Positions 9,987 through 20,883 of a stretch of DNA of 43,343 nucleotides are shown in pieces. The notes under the pieces are model-generated. The model saw only the letters and a program-made list of their open reading frames with translations. It was not told where the DNA came from and did not search any database. The translations under genes were made by a program, and so were the position numbers. Origin of the DNA: Willaertia magna (lineage: Eukaryota; Heterolobosea; Eutetramitea; Acrasida; Naegleriidae); the NCBI GenBank assembly GCA_902984215.1, contig CADWAF010004496.1:1-43343 (forward strand). Reading direction: 5' to 3'. Within the stretch, counting starts at the first letter, position 1; every line of letters begins with the position of its first letter.

Positions 9987-12900
9987 ATGAGCGGAAAGGG
10001 TAGTATGAAGAAAGAGGATTCAAGTAAATCACTATCCCAATCAACATCTACAACAGCTTTATCAACAACAAGTAATAATAGTAAATACAAAAATTTATCG
10101 GACGAAGATATATTAAAATTAGTACCCGAAATATTATTTCAAGATTTACAACAAGAAGAAGAAAAACCAGAATTCGATCTAGTAGAATATTTACTTCAAC
10201 GAGAAACAACAAATTTAGATGATGAACAAACAGTTCTTCAAGAACTACAAAAACATGAAAAAGTACTAGAAGTAGTAAATGGTAGATTATGTAAAACAGT
10301 AATGAATAACTATAACTCATTCGTTGAAGGTATGACAAACGTACAAGAAATAGGAACGGACCTTAAATTAACATCAATTTTATGTAAAAACGGTAGAAAA
10401 CGTTTAAAAAAAGCTCAAGATAATTTAGTTAAAGGAGGTTTATTAATTGTTGCAAAATATCGTAAGAAAAAATCATTAAAAAATTTAGATTATTATTTAA
10501 ATAGAATTAAAGATGTTGTAGATACAGATAAAGAAATGAATCAATTATTAGAAGAAGGAAATTTCCCTGCTGCTATTAAATTAATGTTACAACATCGTCA
10601 AGCTGTAGTTAATTTAAATCAATTTTATTGTATTCAACAATTAGATAAAAGTATAAAGAGTTTATATCAAAGAATGGAACAAAAGATGAAGGATTCTTTA
10701 CTTTCCGTTTGTGCTCAATTTGATTCTATTTTATATGAAAGAATTTTAATTGCGTAAGTTTTTAATATTTTATTAATTTATTAAAATTTTATAGATCTAA
10801 AGAGTTGGCTACAGGTGAAATTTCAAGTGAAATTAAAAAGAATTATAATGAGGCTATTGATCAATTATTAAGAGAGGTAGTTTTATCTTTTGTTTTACAA
10901 AATCCAAAACAACAAAATATTGAAAATGTTTTTAAGTAAGTAATAATTTTTATAATTTAATAATTTACAACATTAAAAATATAGAATGGACTTTCAAACA
11001 CTTTGTAAAAAAATACATTTTGATCATGTATTAGTTTGTTTGTTAAGAGCATTAAGTACAGTTAGTGATATAATGTATAATTATTATCATATGTATTTAT
11101 GGCATGAAAAGGAGGAAACTGAAGTTAAACAACAGTATGATTTTTCTGTTACGAGATTAAGCATTAATCAATTTAGGAAAACTTTATGGGATAATATTCA
11201 AAGGAAAATTTCTATAATTTTAAAGGAAGCAGATCTTTCACATTTTAAAATTGATAAATTTTTACAAATATTTCATGCTATGAATATGGTATGTATATTT
11301 TAATATTTTAAATTTAAATTATAATTTTTTAAAAGTTATGTCAACTTGGTGAAGAGTTTAGTGAAAGTGATTCTTATCAATTACAAAGATCAGTCAAAGC
11401 AAAGAGTGGATCTTATTTCGTACATTATCACAAAGAAATTTTAGATAATTTTAGAACAATGATTGAAAATGAATATTGGCATCAATTAGATTGTTTAGGT
11501 TTTAACTTGAGTGATGTTCCAGAATTTAGATTATCTAAAACAAATACCTCTTCTACAGTTGATATTGGAAATATTTATGAAGAATACTCAAAGAGAGTTA
11601 GAGGTTTCTTAAAATCAAATGATAGAGATAGTAATCCTTTTAAGATTGCTTTTGAGAAGGGTTCTTTCCAAATGACAACAGATAATGAAGAAGAAGATAA
11701 AAAAGAACAAGTTGAATCATCAGATGAAGAATCTTCTGATGAAGAAGAAGATGATGAAGAAACACATAAAAAAGTTAATTCACCAACTAAGAATGTTAAG
11801 AAAACAAAAAGAAATTCAGAAGTTTATACAAATGTTTCTCTTACAATGATTAGAAGAATGGGTGTTTATATACAAGCTATGGAAGTTCTTCAACCAATTT
11901 GTTTAGATGTATTCTTTGCATTTACAACACTTTATAAATTTTATGTAAGTATTTATTTAGATTTAATAATTAATATTTAATTAATGTTATAGTTATATAC
12001 TGTACATTCATTATTCGCAAATATTTCACCAAATGTTGCTAGTTCAAGTACTATTAATTTAGAAGATGACTTCCAAGGAGCAGAGAATGATAGTAGAGTT
12101 TCAGAATCATTACAAAAAACATTTAAAACAATTAAAGAAGAATTAAATAAATGTTCTAAAGAAGCAAGTAATAGTGAAGTTAATTTTAAACCAGCAAAAT
12201 TATCACAAATGTTAAATATAAGACAACCACCACTCTTTGGGTTGTATGAAAGAATTGTTGCTGTTGAAAGTTTAACATATTTATATGATGCAATAGAAAA
12301 GATAATTGAAAGTAGATTGGAGAGTTTAATACCAAAGAATAAAAGACATTATGCTACCCAATTCTTAAAGACAATGAAATCAGCAACTGATGAAGTTAAA
12401 GATTGTATTTATAATAGAACTGTTAAATATTTATTATTTGATTTTCAACAAATGGAAAAGTACCCAGATAAAATTGCAAATTGTAAATTTCAAATTAATG
12501 TATTAGGTGATCAATGTAATAGATATGTTTGGGATTTAAAAGATGATTTAAAGAAATATTTTTCAATTAAGTTACAAACTATTGATGATAGATTGCCTTC
12601 TTATTCAGTAAATAGTTTATGGGATTGTGCAATTATTTATGTTATGGATTTATTGGTTGAAGGTTTCTCAAGAGTAAAGAAATGTAATAATGAAGGACGT
12701 GTACTAATGCAATTGGATTTACAAACTCTTACAACAGAAATACAAAAGATGGTGCCACATAGTTATATAGAAGAAAAACAATCAAATATACCTAATTCTG
12801 CAATTGTTAGAAGTTATATTCAAGCTTATTATCAACCAAGTGAAACTGATTTATTAGAATGGGTAAAGAAGAATGTTCATAATTTTTCTGTTAAACAATT

Positions 12901-13801
12901 GGTTGCTGTCACTAATTTAGGTATTGGCCAAAACTTAAAGAAGAATGATTTAAAACAATTAGTTAGTACTGTTGAACAATTAGCTACTTCTTTAAAGATG
13001 CAAAAAGAACATATTGAATTAATGGAAAATACAGCAGATGATAGTTTAATGAATCAATATACAAATGATACTGATTCAACAACAAGTAATAATAGTAATG
13101 TAGTTACTACAAATAATAATAATAACACAAGTAATAATAATGGAACAAGTAGTACAAATGGTGGTAATAATACACCAACTAGTAATAGTATATTTAGTAG
13201 AACTGCTAATGTATTCACAGGCAATAGTAATAACAATAATAATAATAATACAAATGGTAGCACTAATAATGCAACATCAACTTCTGGAGTTTCAAATTCA
13301 ACAACAACTGGAAGTGGAATTCTAAACAAAAATGTTAATAATAGTGCCACCACAACCACAGGTTTTACTAAAAGTACTAGCTCAACAAGTATTTCATCCA
13401 TTAACTCGAATAATACCTCAACAACACCACATAAGGAACCACCTAAAGAAAATGCAACCTTTTCATCATTTGCTAATGCATTTAGACATCCTTCTTTCAG
13501 TACAGCAAAAGAATTATTCTCACTCTCTAAAAGTACAAGTTCAACTAATATTGCTTCACATGCAAATAACAATAGTCAAACTACACCAAGAAGTAGTATT
13601 GACGAACCAAGAACAAGTATTAGTTCTTCTACTTCAACTGGTTCTACTAACAACAACATAACAAGTAGTACCACCACTAATAATAGTAGCAATAGTGGAC
13701 ATTCAGAAATTTTAAATTCACCTCAAAAAACAATGAGGGGATTATTGCAAGGTATAAATGTAAAGGACTTCCTTAAAAGAAAAGATACAACCCAACAATA
13801 A
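9987..13801 (+). CDS. VPS50: VPS50/syndetin, EARP tethering complex subunit, 5 exons
   Basis: The exons are 9987-10753, 10795-10935, 10985-11288, 11336-11944 and 11993-13801. The introns are 41-49 nt, every junction keeps frame, and the product is 1209 residues. The N-terminal part matches the Vps54_N-type domain of syndetin (Asn-Gly-Arg-Arg/Lys-x-Leu, then Ala-Ile-x-Leu-x-Leu-x-x-x). The C-terminal part matches the syndetin C-terminal domain, ending in a Tyr-Ile-x-Ala-Tyr-Tyr...Glu-Thr-Asp-Leu-Leu-Glu-Trp block at about 880-950. VPS50 replaces VPS54 in the EARP complex, which tethers recycling endosomes. Exon 4 encodes a Glu/Asp-rich insert. The last 250 residues or so are an Asn/Thr/Ser low-complexity extension, absent from typical members of about 960 residues. 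It holds two more ordered islands (Phe-Ser-Ser-Phe-Ala-Asn... and the Lys-rich end). Confidence 0.88.
13056..13720 (+). repeat. Asn/Thr/Ser codon-repeat low-complexity tract inside VPS50
   Basis: The tract is dominated by AAT/AAC, ACA/ACT and AGT codons with short pure runs (for example AAT/AAC runs near 13225-13255). It encodes the disordered C-terminal extension of the VPS50 protein. Trinucleotide slippage is the likely origin. Confidence 0.75.
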
Positions 13802-14179
13802 TAAAATTTCACTTTGTAATTTACTTGTTGTAAAAAAGATAATTGAACATCTGTAAGAACAATTTATTGCAAGAAGTGTTGAAGGCTTGAGTGCAAAAAG
13901 ATTTTAAATTAAGCGACATTTATTTTTTGGATTAATATTGGGTTTTAATAAACATTTCACGTTACTTTTTTAGCCCCTAATGTTATAAAAGACTTTTGGT
14001 TTGCTCAACTTGAAATTGTTGTAAATTGGTGGTCGAAAATTTAAAAAAAATGTCATCAAACAAGATTGCTCCTTCGTTAATCAATTAATTGTGATCATAG
14101 AATAATATCCATAACAAAAGACCATCTTAATTTAGTTTTAAAATCAACTACAAAAATCCAAACACACACTGTAAAATTT
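13802..14179. other. Gene-free stretch between VPS50 and tRNA-Ser
   Basis: This stretch holds the 3' flank of VPS50 and, just before 14180, an AAAA at 14173-14176. On the minus strand that AAAA is the T-run Pol III terminator of the tRNA. Nothing else is seen. Confidence 0.45.
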
Positions 14180-14260
14180 CGCGAAGGGCAGGACTCGAAC
14201 CTGCGCGGCGTTAACCACTTGATTTCTAGTCAAGCGCCTTAACCACTCGGCCACCTCCGC
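14180..14260 (-). tRNA. tRNA-Ser(AGA)
   Basis: The 81-nt sequence folds by eye as a full cloverleaf on the minus strand. The acceptor stem GCGGAGG pairs with CCTTCGC, including one G-U pair. The anticodon stem CTTGA/TCAAG encloses a 7-nt loop whose anticodon is AGA (reads UCU). The T stem GCAGG/CCTGC has a TTCGAGT loop. The variable arm is long, as in class II serine tRNAs, and the discriminator base is G, the serine identity base. There is no intron and no encoded CCA. A TTTT follows downstream on the minus strand. It should be functional. Confidence 0.95.
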
Positions 14261-14442
14261 CTATAAAAGTTATACTTTATATGTTTTAAAAATTATTATA
14301 TTTTAATTTTTGGGTTGCCTTATTGGTCTTTTTCCTTAATAGTGCACAAGAATACATGAAAATCCACATTGTTTTAAGATTGATTGGAAAGAAGAAATTT
14401 AAATACGTTATAATTTATTAACTTTTTGTAAAACACAGTCCA

Positions 14443-15078
14443 CTAGAGCACTAAAAACGTAAGATTAAGCCACAAAGCTTTCGACGAAAAAACAGATGTG
14501 TTTAAAGTGCTGTCAACACCACGTTTTTCTTCTTTTTGTTTTAAACCCAACATCTCCTTGAAATTAAATCCTTCTTGTAGTCTCTTTCTTTTTTCTTTTT
14601 CCTTAATTTCTTTTTCTTCGTCTGAATTCCATTTATCCCACCTAGACCAATAGCTTTCGCATAAATTGTAAATAGTTTCATTTAACTCTTTGGTGTCACT
14701 TAAAACGGAATAAGTTGTTCTAGTTGACTCAAGATTTTGTAATAAAATTAAATTAAAATTAACACCATATTCACCAGAATCCATTCCATATGGTATTAAC
14801 AAATGTGGACAACAAAAGGCATGTGTAATTTCACCAACGCTATTATTACAATCATAATCACAAGGTAATATTATAAATCTTCAAAAGGTTTGTAATTAAT
14901 TTTATTTTCCTCAATTAATTTTTTTATTATACTAAAGTTAAATCAATAGAAAATCCAGTTCCCTCAATTAATTCTTTTCTTATTGTAATGCTTGTATTCG
15001 ATTGATTAAAAAAACAAAATGTTCAATACAATTCAGATTTTTTCTGTACCACATTTCTTTTATCATAATTAAAATCTT
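14443..15078 (-). pseudogene. Decayed unrecognised protein gene with several frameshifts
   Basis: The 3' part (14443-14868) is an open frame of about 140 codons without a plausible start. It contains a coherent segment with His-Ala-Phe-Cys-Cys-Pro-His and Tyr-Gly-Met-Asp-Ser-Gly-Glu-Tyr-Gly-Val, and a Lys/Glu-rich end. Going upstream on the minus strand, two further coding-like pieces appear in other frames. One is Lys-Leu-Ile-Glu-Glu-Asn-Lys near 14900, and one is Thr-Ile-Arg-Lys-Glu-Leu-Ile-Glu-Gly near 14975. The shifts lie near 14875, 14935 and at a homopolymer near 15010. I found no GT-AG intron that restores a frame. The family is not recognised. It could alternatively be a gene with sequencing errors. 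Confidence 0.4.
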
Positions 15079-15112
15079 ACCATTGGTTTTTACAATTTAA
15101 CAGTTTCGTTAA

Positions 15113-16012
15113 TTAATCAAAATTTATTAATTCATTTCTCTTTCTCTTTTTGTAATTAAAATCATTACAATAAATAATTAAGTCAATTAATTTATTATTG
15201 CGTAAACTATTCAAACACTTTTCACCCAAAACATTTATTTCTTCCAATTCTTTATTAATTTTATAATTAGTTCCAATAAAAACAATAAAATCCTCCAACG
15301 GTAAAATACATAAATATTTTGTTTTAAAATTAATTTGTATTTTGGAAAAATAAGTTAAGTTATCTCGTTTGTCAATTAAATCATCTAAAGGATAGCCACT
15401 TAAATAAATATTATTTTCTTCATCACTAATAAATGAAGATCCACAAAAAGAATAATAAAAGTTAAATGTTTTAATGATTTTGTTAAAAATAACTTTTGTA
15501 AAAACATTTACTTCTTCTTCATGACCTACCCCTAATTCACCTTCAAAATTTAATCCAGATGCATATAATTCATTATTTTCATTTAAAATAAAAGATATAC
15601 AATTATTATTTTTAAGAAATCTTTTGTTAAAATAAATAAATTATCACCTTTCGCTTCGATATATTTAATTGTAAAGTACAAAGGTGTTGTTATTTTAACA
15701 AAAGACTCTTCACTACTAAAATCATTAAAAATTCCTTGTAAATAAAATTCATTAAATTTGTTTACAATAAAAATATAATCGTGATTCATTTCTATAAATT
15801 TAATTTCATTTATCGTTTCGGGTTTTTCAATTTTATTAAATGTTTTATAAAAATTTAAATTATCTTCTTTATAGGTCACATAAATATCATTATTTTAAGT
15901 ACAAATACCAATAAAATAAAAATCATATTTAATAAATTTGATTGGATCGGTAAAAGGGAATAGACGCTGAGGGATTTTGAAACAACAACCGTTTTGATGA
16001 AATCTATCCACC
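15113..16012 (-). pseudogene. RCC1-repeat pseudogene, degenerate paralog of the gene at 23401-24555
   Basis: Minus-strand pieces line up in order with the intact RCC1-repeat gene further right. Both share a Phe-Ile-(Val/Leu)-Asn-Glu-Asn-Asn-Glu-Leu blade, a Val-Phe-Thr-Lys motif, an Asn-Asn-Ile-Tyr turn and the end Lys-Lys-Arg-Lys-Arg. Lesions are visible. An in-frame TAA sits at 15895-15897 near the N-terminus. A one-base frameshift lies at the T5 run at 15609-15613. An internal deletion at the same place removes about 90 codons (roughly two blades) relative to the paralog. No ATG precedes the open frame. RCC1-type blades form beta-propellers, and this copy cannot form a full one. Confidence 0.75.
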
Positions 16013-16048
16013 ACTGTCAGTGTGTAACCAGCTATTTAAATGTTGTAT

Positions 16049-18265
16049 TTAATCGACATCATTACTTTCATCTTGACTAATTATCATATATTTCTTTTGT
16101 GAGAAGTGGATCTTTAAACAAACCATGCACAAACAAATAATAATAACTGCACAACTGGAAAGAGTCAATCCAAGCCCCAACAGAAGATAATTCCTGTCTA
16201 ATACTAAGGGGCCATCTTCCCAAACGTTAGAGGTGCCAAAGAAATACTCAAGTAAATCTATCTGACCCTTAACCCATGTTGTGCTATCAAAAAATTGACT
16301 TCTGAAAAAAGTAGGATCAGAACCATTTATAAAATCGACATAGAGAGGAAACAAACATTCAGTTGAAATGTTCTTACCACCTGAATCTATAAAAGAAACA
16401 AAAATTTTACCAGCACAGCTGTCAATAATTCGAGGCAATCCAGTTGACTTTGACCATACAGGGTTTAATTCATTTGTGAAAGAGTGCCTCATCAAAAACT
16501 GAAGGAAAGGAAATTTAACAAAGCTTTACAAGTGTTATAAACTACATTATTTAAATATAGGTACTTACAATCTACTATCCCTTACTTCCACAAGTCCATT
16601 TAGAAGTGATTTTCTATTCGGTCCAAGATAAAATTCTAACCATTGACCTGCATTGCTTTCAAAAGGACGATGAACATCTGACAAACCATTCATAATTAAC
16701 ATTGGAACATCATTAGTTTCAAACTCAACAAAAGAGTCTCTAAAATTTTCACCTGTTGTAGTAAAATTAAATTGAATGCTGTCACTATAAACAACATTCA
16801 ATGTTTTCCTTGTCTCAAAGGCCTTATAAAAGTAAGGGGAATAACCTAAGATAAAGGATAAATCATCATACTCTTTAGCTTTTCTCTTATATTCTTTAAC
16901 AGAATTAAAGTCAATTAATTCACTTCCAACTACAATTCTTTCCAATGCCCAATAAGAAATAAAACTAATGTCATTTTCAGGAATATTTCCAGTGTCGTAC
17001 AGTTTTCCTGGTAACACTTCATAGTTAGAGGAGTCTTCAGTATACTTTTTTAAATTATCCCAATTAATAGTCTTACAGCGTAAAGCCCTGTAAAGCAAAG
17101 GTAATATCAATGATTTCAATTGATCACTATCTGAAAATTTGCTAAGAATATTCTTTGCTTCTTCTAATTTAACTCCAGGATAGCATTGAGGTAGTATAAA
17201 CTTGTAAAATTTTGAAAATAAATCTGAAAATTGTTGATTCTTAAAATATTGTTTACAAAAGTTATCTTTGTGACATTCATCTAAAAAAGATAATGTAGCC
17301 TTATTAAAATAAAAATCATGATCAATTAAACTTAATGATGGAACATGAGGAGAAAGAACAGAAATTGAAATCGTCATATCTAAAAAATTAGACATATCAA
17401 CACTCAAGTCATTTTCAAAGACCATTCCCAATGCTCTTCTCTTTTTCTTGATAATGTTACTTAAATGTATCATTCTATTTAAAATTAAACTTGAAAAACC
17501 TTGAGAATAAAAAATTGTTTTAAAATTCTCAAATTCAACAGTTTTGTTTGCACCCATTTTAAACACTTTTGTCTTTCTTCTTTGTAATTCTTCATGTTTT
17601 GTTAAACGAATTAAATTTAAAACATCCATAGCGTGTTGACTAATAGAATAAATATTACTTGCAGACATTTCTGATATATAATCAGATTGATGAATGACAG
17701 ACTTCATACATGAATGAAATTCTTCAGGTTTTGTAATTCTCTTTCTAGATTTCTTCTCCAAACTGCAAGCTAAAGAAGGTCTTGAATTTCCAGTTCCAGC
17801 TGTATGGGGTACTAATACATCATAATAACCATCTAAAGCATCCCTTAATTGTAAAGCAAATAATTCATAAGTTGGTGAAATTAAACAAATAGTAGTATGC
17901 TTACTACTAAGAAGTGGATGAACACTAATAATAACTTGACCTTTCTTTTTCTCTCTATAGGCTGGATATCTTTTCACAAAGTTAAAAGTTATAGTTGTTG
18001 ATTTTTCTTCGTTTTCCAAGGACCAAATGAACGGAACAGGAACATAAGTACATTCAGCATATGTGTTTTTAATATCTTTAAGTTTTGGGTTATAAACACT
18101 TGGTGTTCCATGAAGAAAAGTGTTGCAAGAGAACCATTCTAATTGAATTAAATGGTCATCTGGTTGATAGAAACTAGTGACTTAATTATGTTTAGGACGG
18201 GAAAATATAATTTCAGTTAGTATAACAAGCGTGAAGATGAACAATATGTAAATATATTTAAACAT
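16049..18265 (-). pseudogene. Type I membrane alpha/beta-hydrolase-like protein gene with a premature stop and no nucleophile
   Basis: Exon 1 is 18265-16586 and exon 2 is 16498-16049, with an 87-nt intron (GTAAGG donor, CAG acceptor). This donor keeps frame, whereas the GTAAGT at 16568 does not. The ATG at 18265 starts a clear signal peptide, but codon 28 is TAA (18182-18184). Beyond it the frame stays open for 681 codons without a suitable ATG. The lumenal part resembles secreted prolyl-aminopeptidase-type hydrolases: His-Thr-Ala-Gly-Thr-Gly-Asn-Ser near the oxyanion region, and Leu-Ile-Met-Asn-Gly-Leu-Ser-Asp near the acid. The nucleophile elbow, however, reads Tyr-Ser-Gln-Gly-Phe-Ser, with Gly256 where Ser is expected. 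A C-terminal membrane helix and a short cytosolic tail follow. The stop may be a recent mutation, an allele or a read error. An unconventional intron with a non-GTRAG donor is less likely. Confidence 0.6.
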
Positions 18266-18819
18266 TTTTATACTAGATGCCTAGTTGTTAGTATACTGAA
18301 TAGTAAAGACAAAATTGAGGAATTTTCAATTAAGGAGCTCCCATTATTACCGAGAGGACAAGAATATTCTAAAATTCCTCTTTATGTGATTGAAAATCAT
18401 TGCAAAAGGTGAACCGAAGCCGATACCTACATTCCAATTATAATAAATTGCTTTAAATGAAAGTAAGTATATTTTAAGTATATTTTTGTTATTTTACTTT
18501 AGTTTTATACTTTAACAACTTAAAATTGTATCAATGCTTGTTGATTGTATGAAACTACTTCTGTTTCAGCAAAACCTGCATTTTACAAGTTGGTTTTTTT
18601 TATTTTTTTTTGTTTTGTTAAAAAAGTTAAATGCAATTCATTTATGGTTTGTTTAATCTTTCTTAATTAAAACAAATCAATAAATAAAATTAATATTTAT
18701 GTAATTTGATTTTCTCATATTTTTTGGTAAAAGGTTGTGTGTACTCCCACCTTAATGATTTTATTTTGGGAGGTGATTAAAATTTACAATATTAAAAACA
18801 ACAAATGTTTTTATTACTA
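18266..18819. other. Gene-free stretch upstream of the hydrolase-like gene
   Basis: The stretch holds T-rich runs near 18595-18620 and a short plus-strand open frame (18221-18412, no ATG) that overlaps the hydrolase signal-peptide region. I do not call it a gene. The far end contains the 3' flank of the PLD gene. Confidence 0.4.
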
Positions 18820-20883
18820 CTATCTGTATAAAATATCGTCAATAAAAAGTAGTTTCAAACTCTTTCTATATTTTTCATCTCTAGCAAAATCTACAGGAAA
18901 TTTACAAAGATTTCCTTGAATTTGTAATAATAATTTAAATTGTTCCATTATTGAAAGTTTACAACCAAACTTTTTATCATTATCTCTTTCTCTGACATAA
19001 TCCTTAATAGTTTTATATCTCTCAGATAAAACTTTATTTGGAAATACCTTTTCATAAATCTCTGTATTTTTCGTTGCAATATTATAAATTAATTGAAATG
19101 TATTGTCATGGATAGGATCAATCAATTGATTCATCATTTCATTTGTTCTCTTCTTATCTCTTTCTAGAGATATTGAAAATGTAGGTGTAGGTGGTTCACC
19201 ATACAGTTTATCATTGCTATCATTACTATCATTTATTAAGGCCATCTTATAATATCTATTAAAATAGTTAATTAAATGATTCCTTTCATTAATTTGTTCC
19301 TCTAATAAACCTAAATGCTCTTTCCATAAATTCATTCTTAAATTAAAAGTAATCTTTCCAGCTTTATATTCTTTACCATTCATTTTACTTTCAATAAATT
19401 CTGTGTCATTAATCACAATGCCAATCTCTGAATCTCTATTTCCTAACATACTTCTATCATTAATATTGGCACTTCCAATAATAGTAATTTTATCGTCAAT
19501 TAACATTATTTTAGAATGTACATATATCTGTTCTGTTACAAAACTCTTCTTATTTTCTTTATTTTCTTTGTGATAAGGTAATATTCCATAATTACGTAAA
19601 GATAAAAAACAAATATATTCTTCAATTTCTTTTTGCGTAATATTTGGAAATTCTTTTTTAATCAATTGAAATATACTATTCACATTTCTATTTATAGTTA
19701 GATAGCAATATTTCATTATCTGTTGTAAACTTTCAAATCTAATATCTCCTTCTGGATGATTTGGTAGATTTATAAAAACCTTAAATTTCTCTTTTCTTTT
19801 CATCTTTTCAATAATCTTTTTAGTTAAAAACAAAGGAATTAAATTATGTGTTCCATTATCAGCTGTACTTCCAATAAAGAATTGATTTTCAATATAGATA
19901 TAATGATTGGCATTTTCTATACAATTTAAATAAGCTGAATAAATTGAATGTTCATTTGGTAGACCACAACTCCAAGGACAAATAGATCTAATGATTTGTC
20001 CTTGACAGGTATATGTTTTGTTATTATTATTTGTTATTGTATTATTATTTTTTATATTATATTGAGGATCTGTATTATTATTATTTTCAAAATCTAAAGT
20101 ATCTTCTTCATTATTGAAATCTGATAAATATAGTTCTTGTATTTTTTTACAAAAATTCCATCGTTGTATAAAATTTAAAGTTATATCTTTAGCTAATTCA
20201 TTAAATACACAACAATGTACATCATGCCAAGGTTGTCTTGGAAAATTATTTTTAAAATATTTTAACTTATGATTAATATTACTTAAATTATCAAAACAAC
20301 CTAAATTAAGATACTCATTAAAATGTACATTCTCACTTTCTTTACTATCATCCTCATTAGCCCCACTACAAATACAACTATTACTACTGTTAATATCAGT
20401 AATTACGTGACATCTGTCATCCATCCTACCATAAGCTAAATCTAACCCTCCAATAAAAGCAATTTTTTGATCTATAATTAAAGCTTTCTGATGGTGTGTT
20501 AATAAAATTGGGAAATTATTTGGATGTGAAATACAATGTATATTTTTAATTTTCTTTAAATATTGTATTGTGCTTTTCGTTTTTAATTTTAAATTTGCCA
20601 ATAAAGTTTCATTCCAAAGTAAAATATAGATATGTATTCCCTTTTTAGCTAAATCAATTAAAATTTGTTGTAAAGTAAAATTTTTATGTAATTTAATATC
20701 TAGATTTAATACCCATCCAGTTATATAAACTTCTTTTTTTGAATTTATTAAATAAAAATACATTTCCTTAAAAGTATCCTTTCCGTCAATAAATAGTTTG
20801 ATTTTTTGATTTTCGCGGATTGGCGCAAAAGAATGAAATCTATTATTTATTAAATTATTTTGTTGTAAATTTTTTGTTTCCAT
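18820..20883 (-). CDS. Phospholipase D family protein
   Basis: This single-exon gene of 687 residues starts at the ATG at 20883. Both HxKxxxxD catalytic motifs of the PLD superfamily are intact. The first is His131-x-Lys133 to Asp138, followed by Gly-Gly-Leu-Asp. The second is His456-x-Lys458 to Asp463, followed by Gly-Ser-Ala-Asn-Ile-Asn-Asp-Arg-Ser. Such enzymes hydrolyse phosphatidylcholine to phosphatidic acid and choline, or transfer the phosphatidyl group. There are no PX, PH or C2 domains before motif 1, so the protein is a minimal, probably soluble form, shorter than mammalian PLD1/2. A His/Cys/Asn-rich insert at about 165-200 and an Asn-rich insert at about 265-290 split the first half. 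The C-terminal block, with Tyr-Gly-Glu-Pro-Pro-Thr-Pro-Thr, is typical of eukaryotic PLDs. Confidence 0.92.
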   Translation of the reverse strand: METKNLQQNNLINNRFHSFAPIRENQKIKLFIDGKDTFKEMYFYLINSKKEVYITGWVLNLDIKLHKNFTLQQILIDLAKKGIHIYILLWNETLLANLKLKTKSTIQYLKKIKNIHCISHPNNFPILLTHHQKALIIDQKIAFIGGLDLAYGRMDDRCHVITDINSSNSCICSGANEDDSKESENVHFNEYLNLGCFDNLSNINHKLKYFKNNFPRQPWHDVHCCVFNELAKDITLNFIQRWNFCKKIQELYLSDFNNEEDTLDFENNNNTDPQYNIKNNNTITNNNNKTYTCQGQIIRSICPWSCGLPNEHSIYSAYLNCIENANHYIYIENQFFIGSTADNGTHNLIPLFLTKKIIEKMKRKEKFKVFINLPNHPEGDIRFESLQQIMKYCYLTINRNVNSIFQLIKKEFPNITQKEIEEYICFLSLRNYGILPYHKENKENKKSFVTEQIYVHSKIMLIDDKITIIGSANINDRSMLGNRDSEIGIVINDTEFIESKMNGKEYKAGKITFNLRMNLWKEHLGLLEEQINERNHLINYFNRYYKMALINDSNDSNDKLYGEPPTPTFSISLERDKKRTNEMMNQLIDPIHDNTFQLIYNIATKNTEIYEKVFPNKVLSERYKTIKDYVRERDNDKKFGCKLSIMEQFKLLLQIQGNLCKFPVDFARDEKYRKSLKLLFIDDILYR

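Noticed and set aside
13054..13572. 172-codon minus-strand frame opposite the VPS50 tail
   Set aside because: It is a Leu/Val-rich shadow of the Asn/Thr/Ser codon repeats on the coding strand.
16561..16569. GTAAGT donor at the end of hydrolase-like exon 1
   Set aside because: Using it would put exon 2 out of frame with an early stop. The GTAAGG 17 bp further upstream in the transcript keeps frame and joins to the membrane-anchor exon.
18221..18412. 63-codon plus-strand open frame with a plausible-looking protein composition
   Set aside because: It has no ATG, overlaps the signal-peptide exon of the opposite-strand gene, and I found no splice partner. It could be an old exon remnant but cannot be supported.
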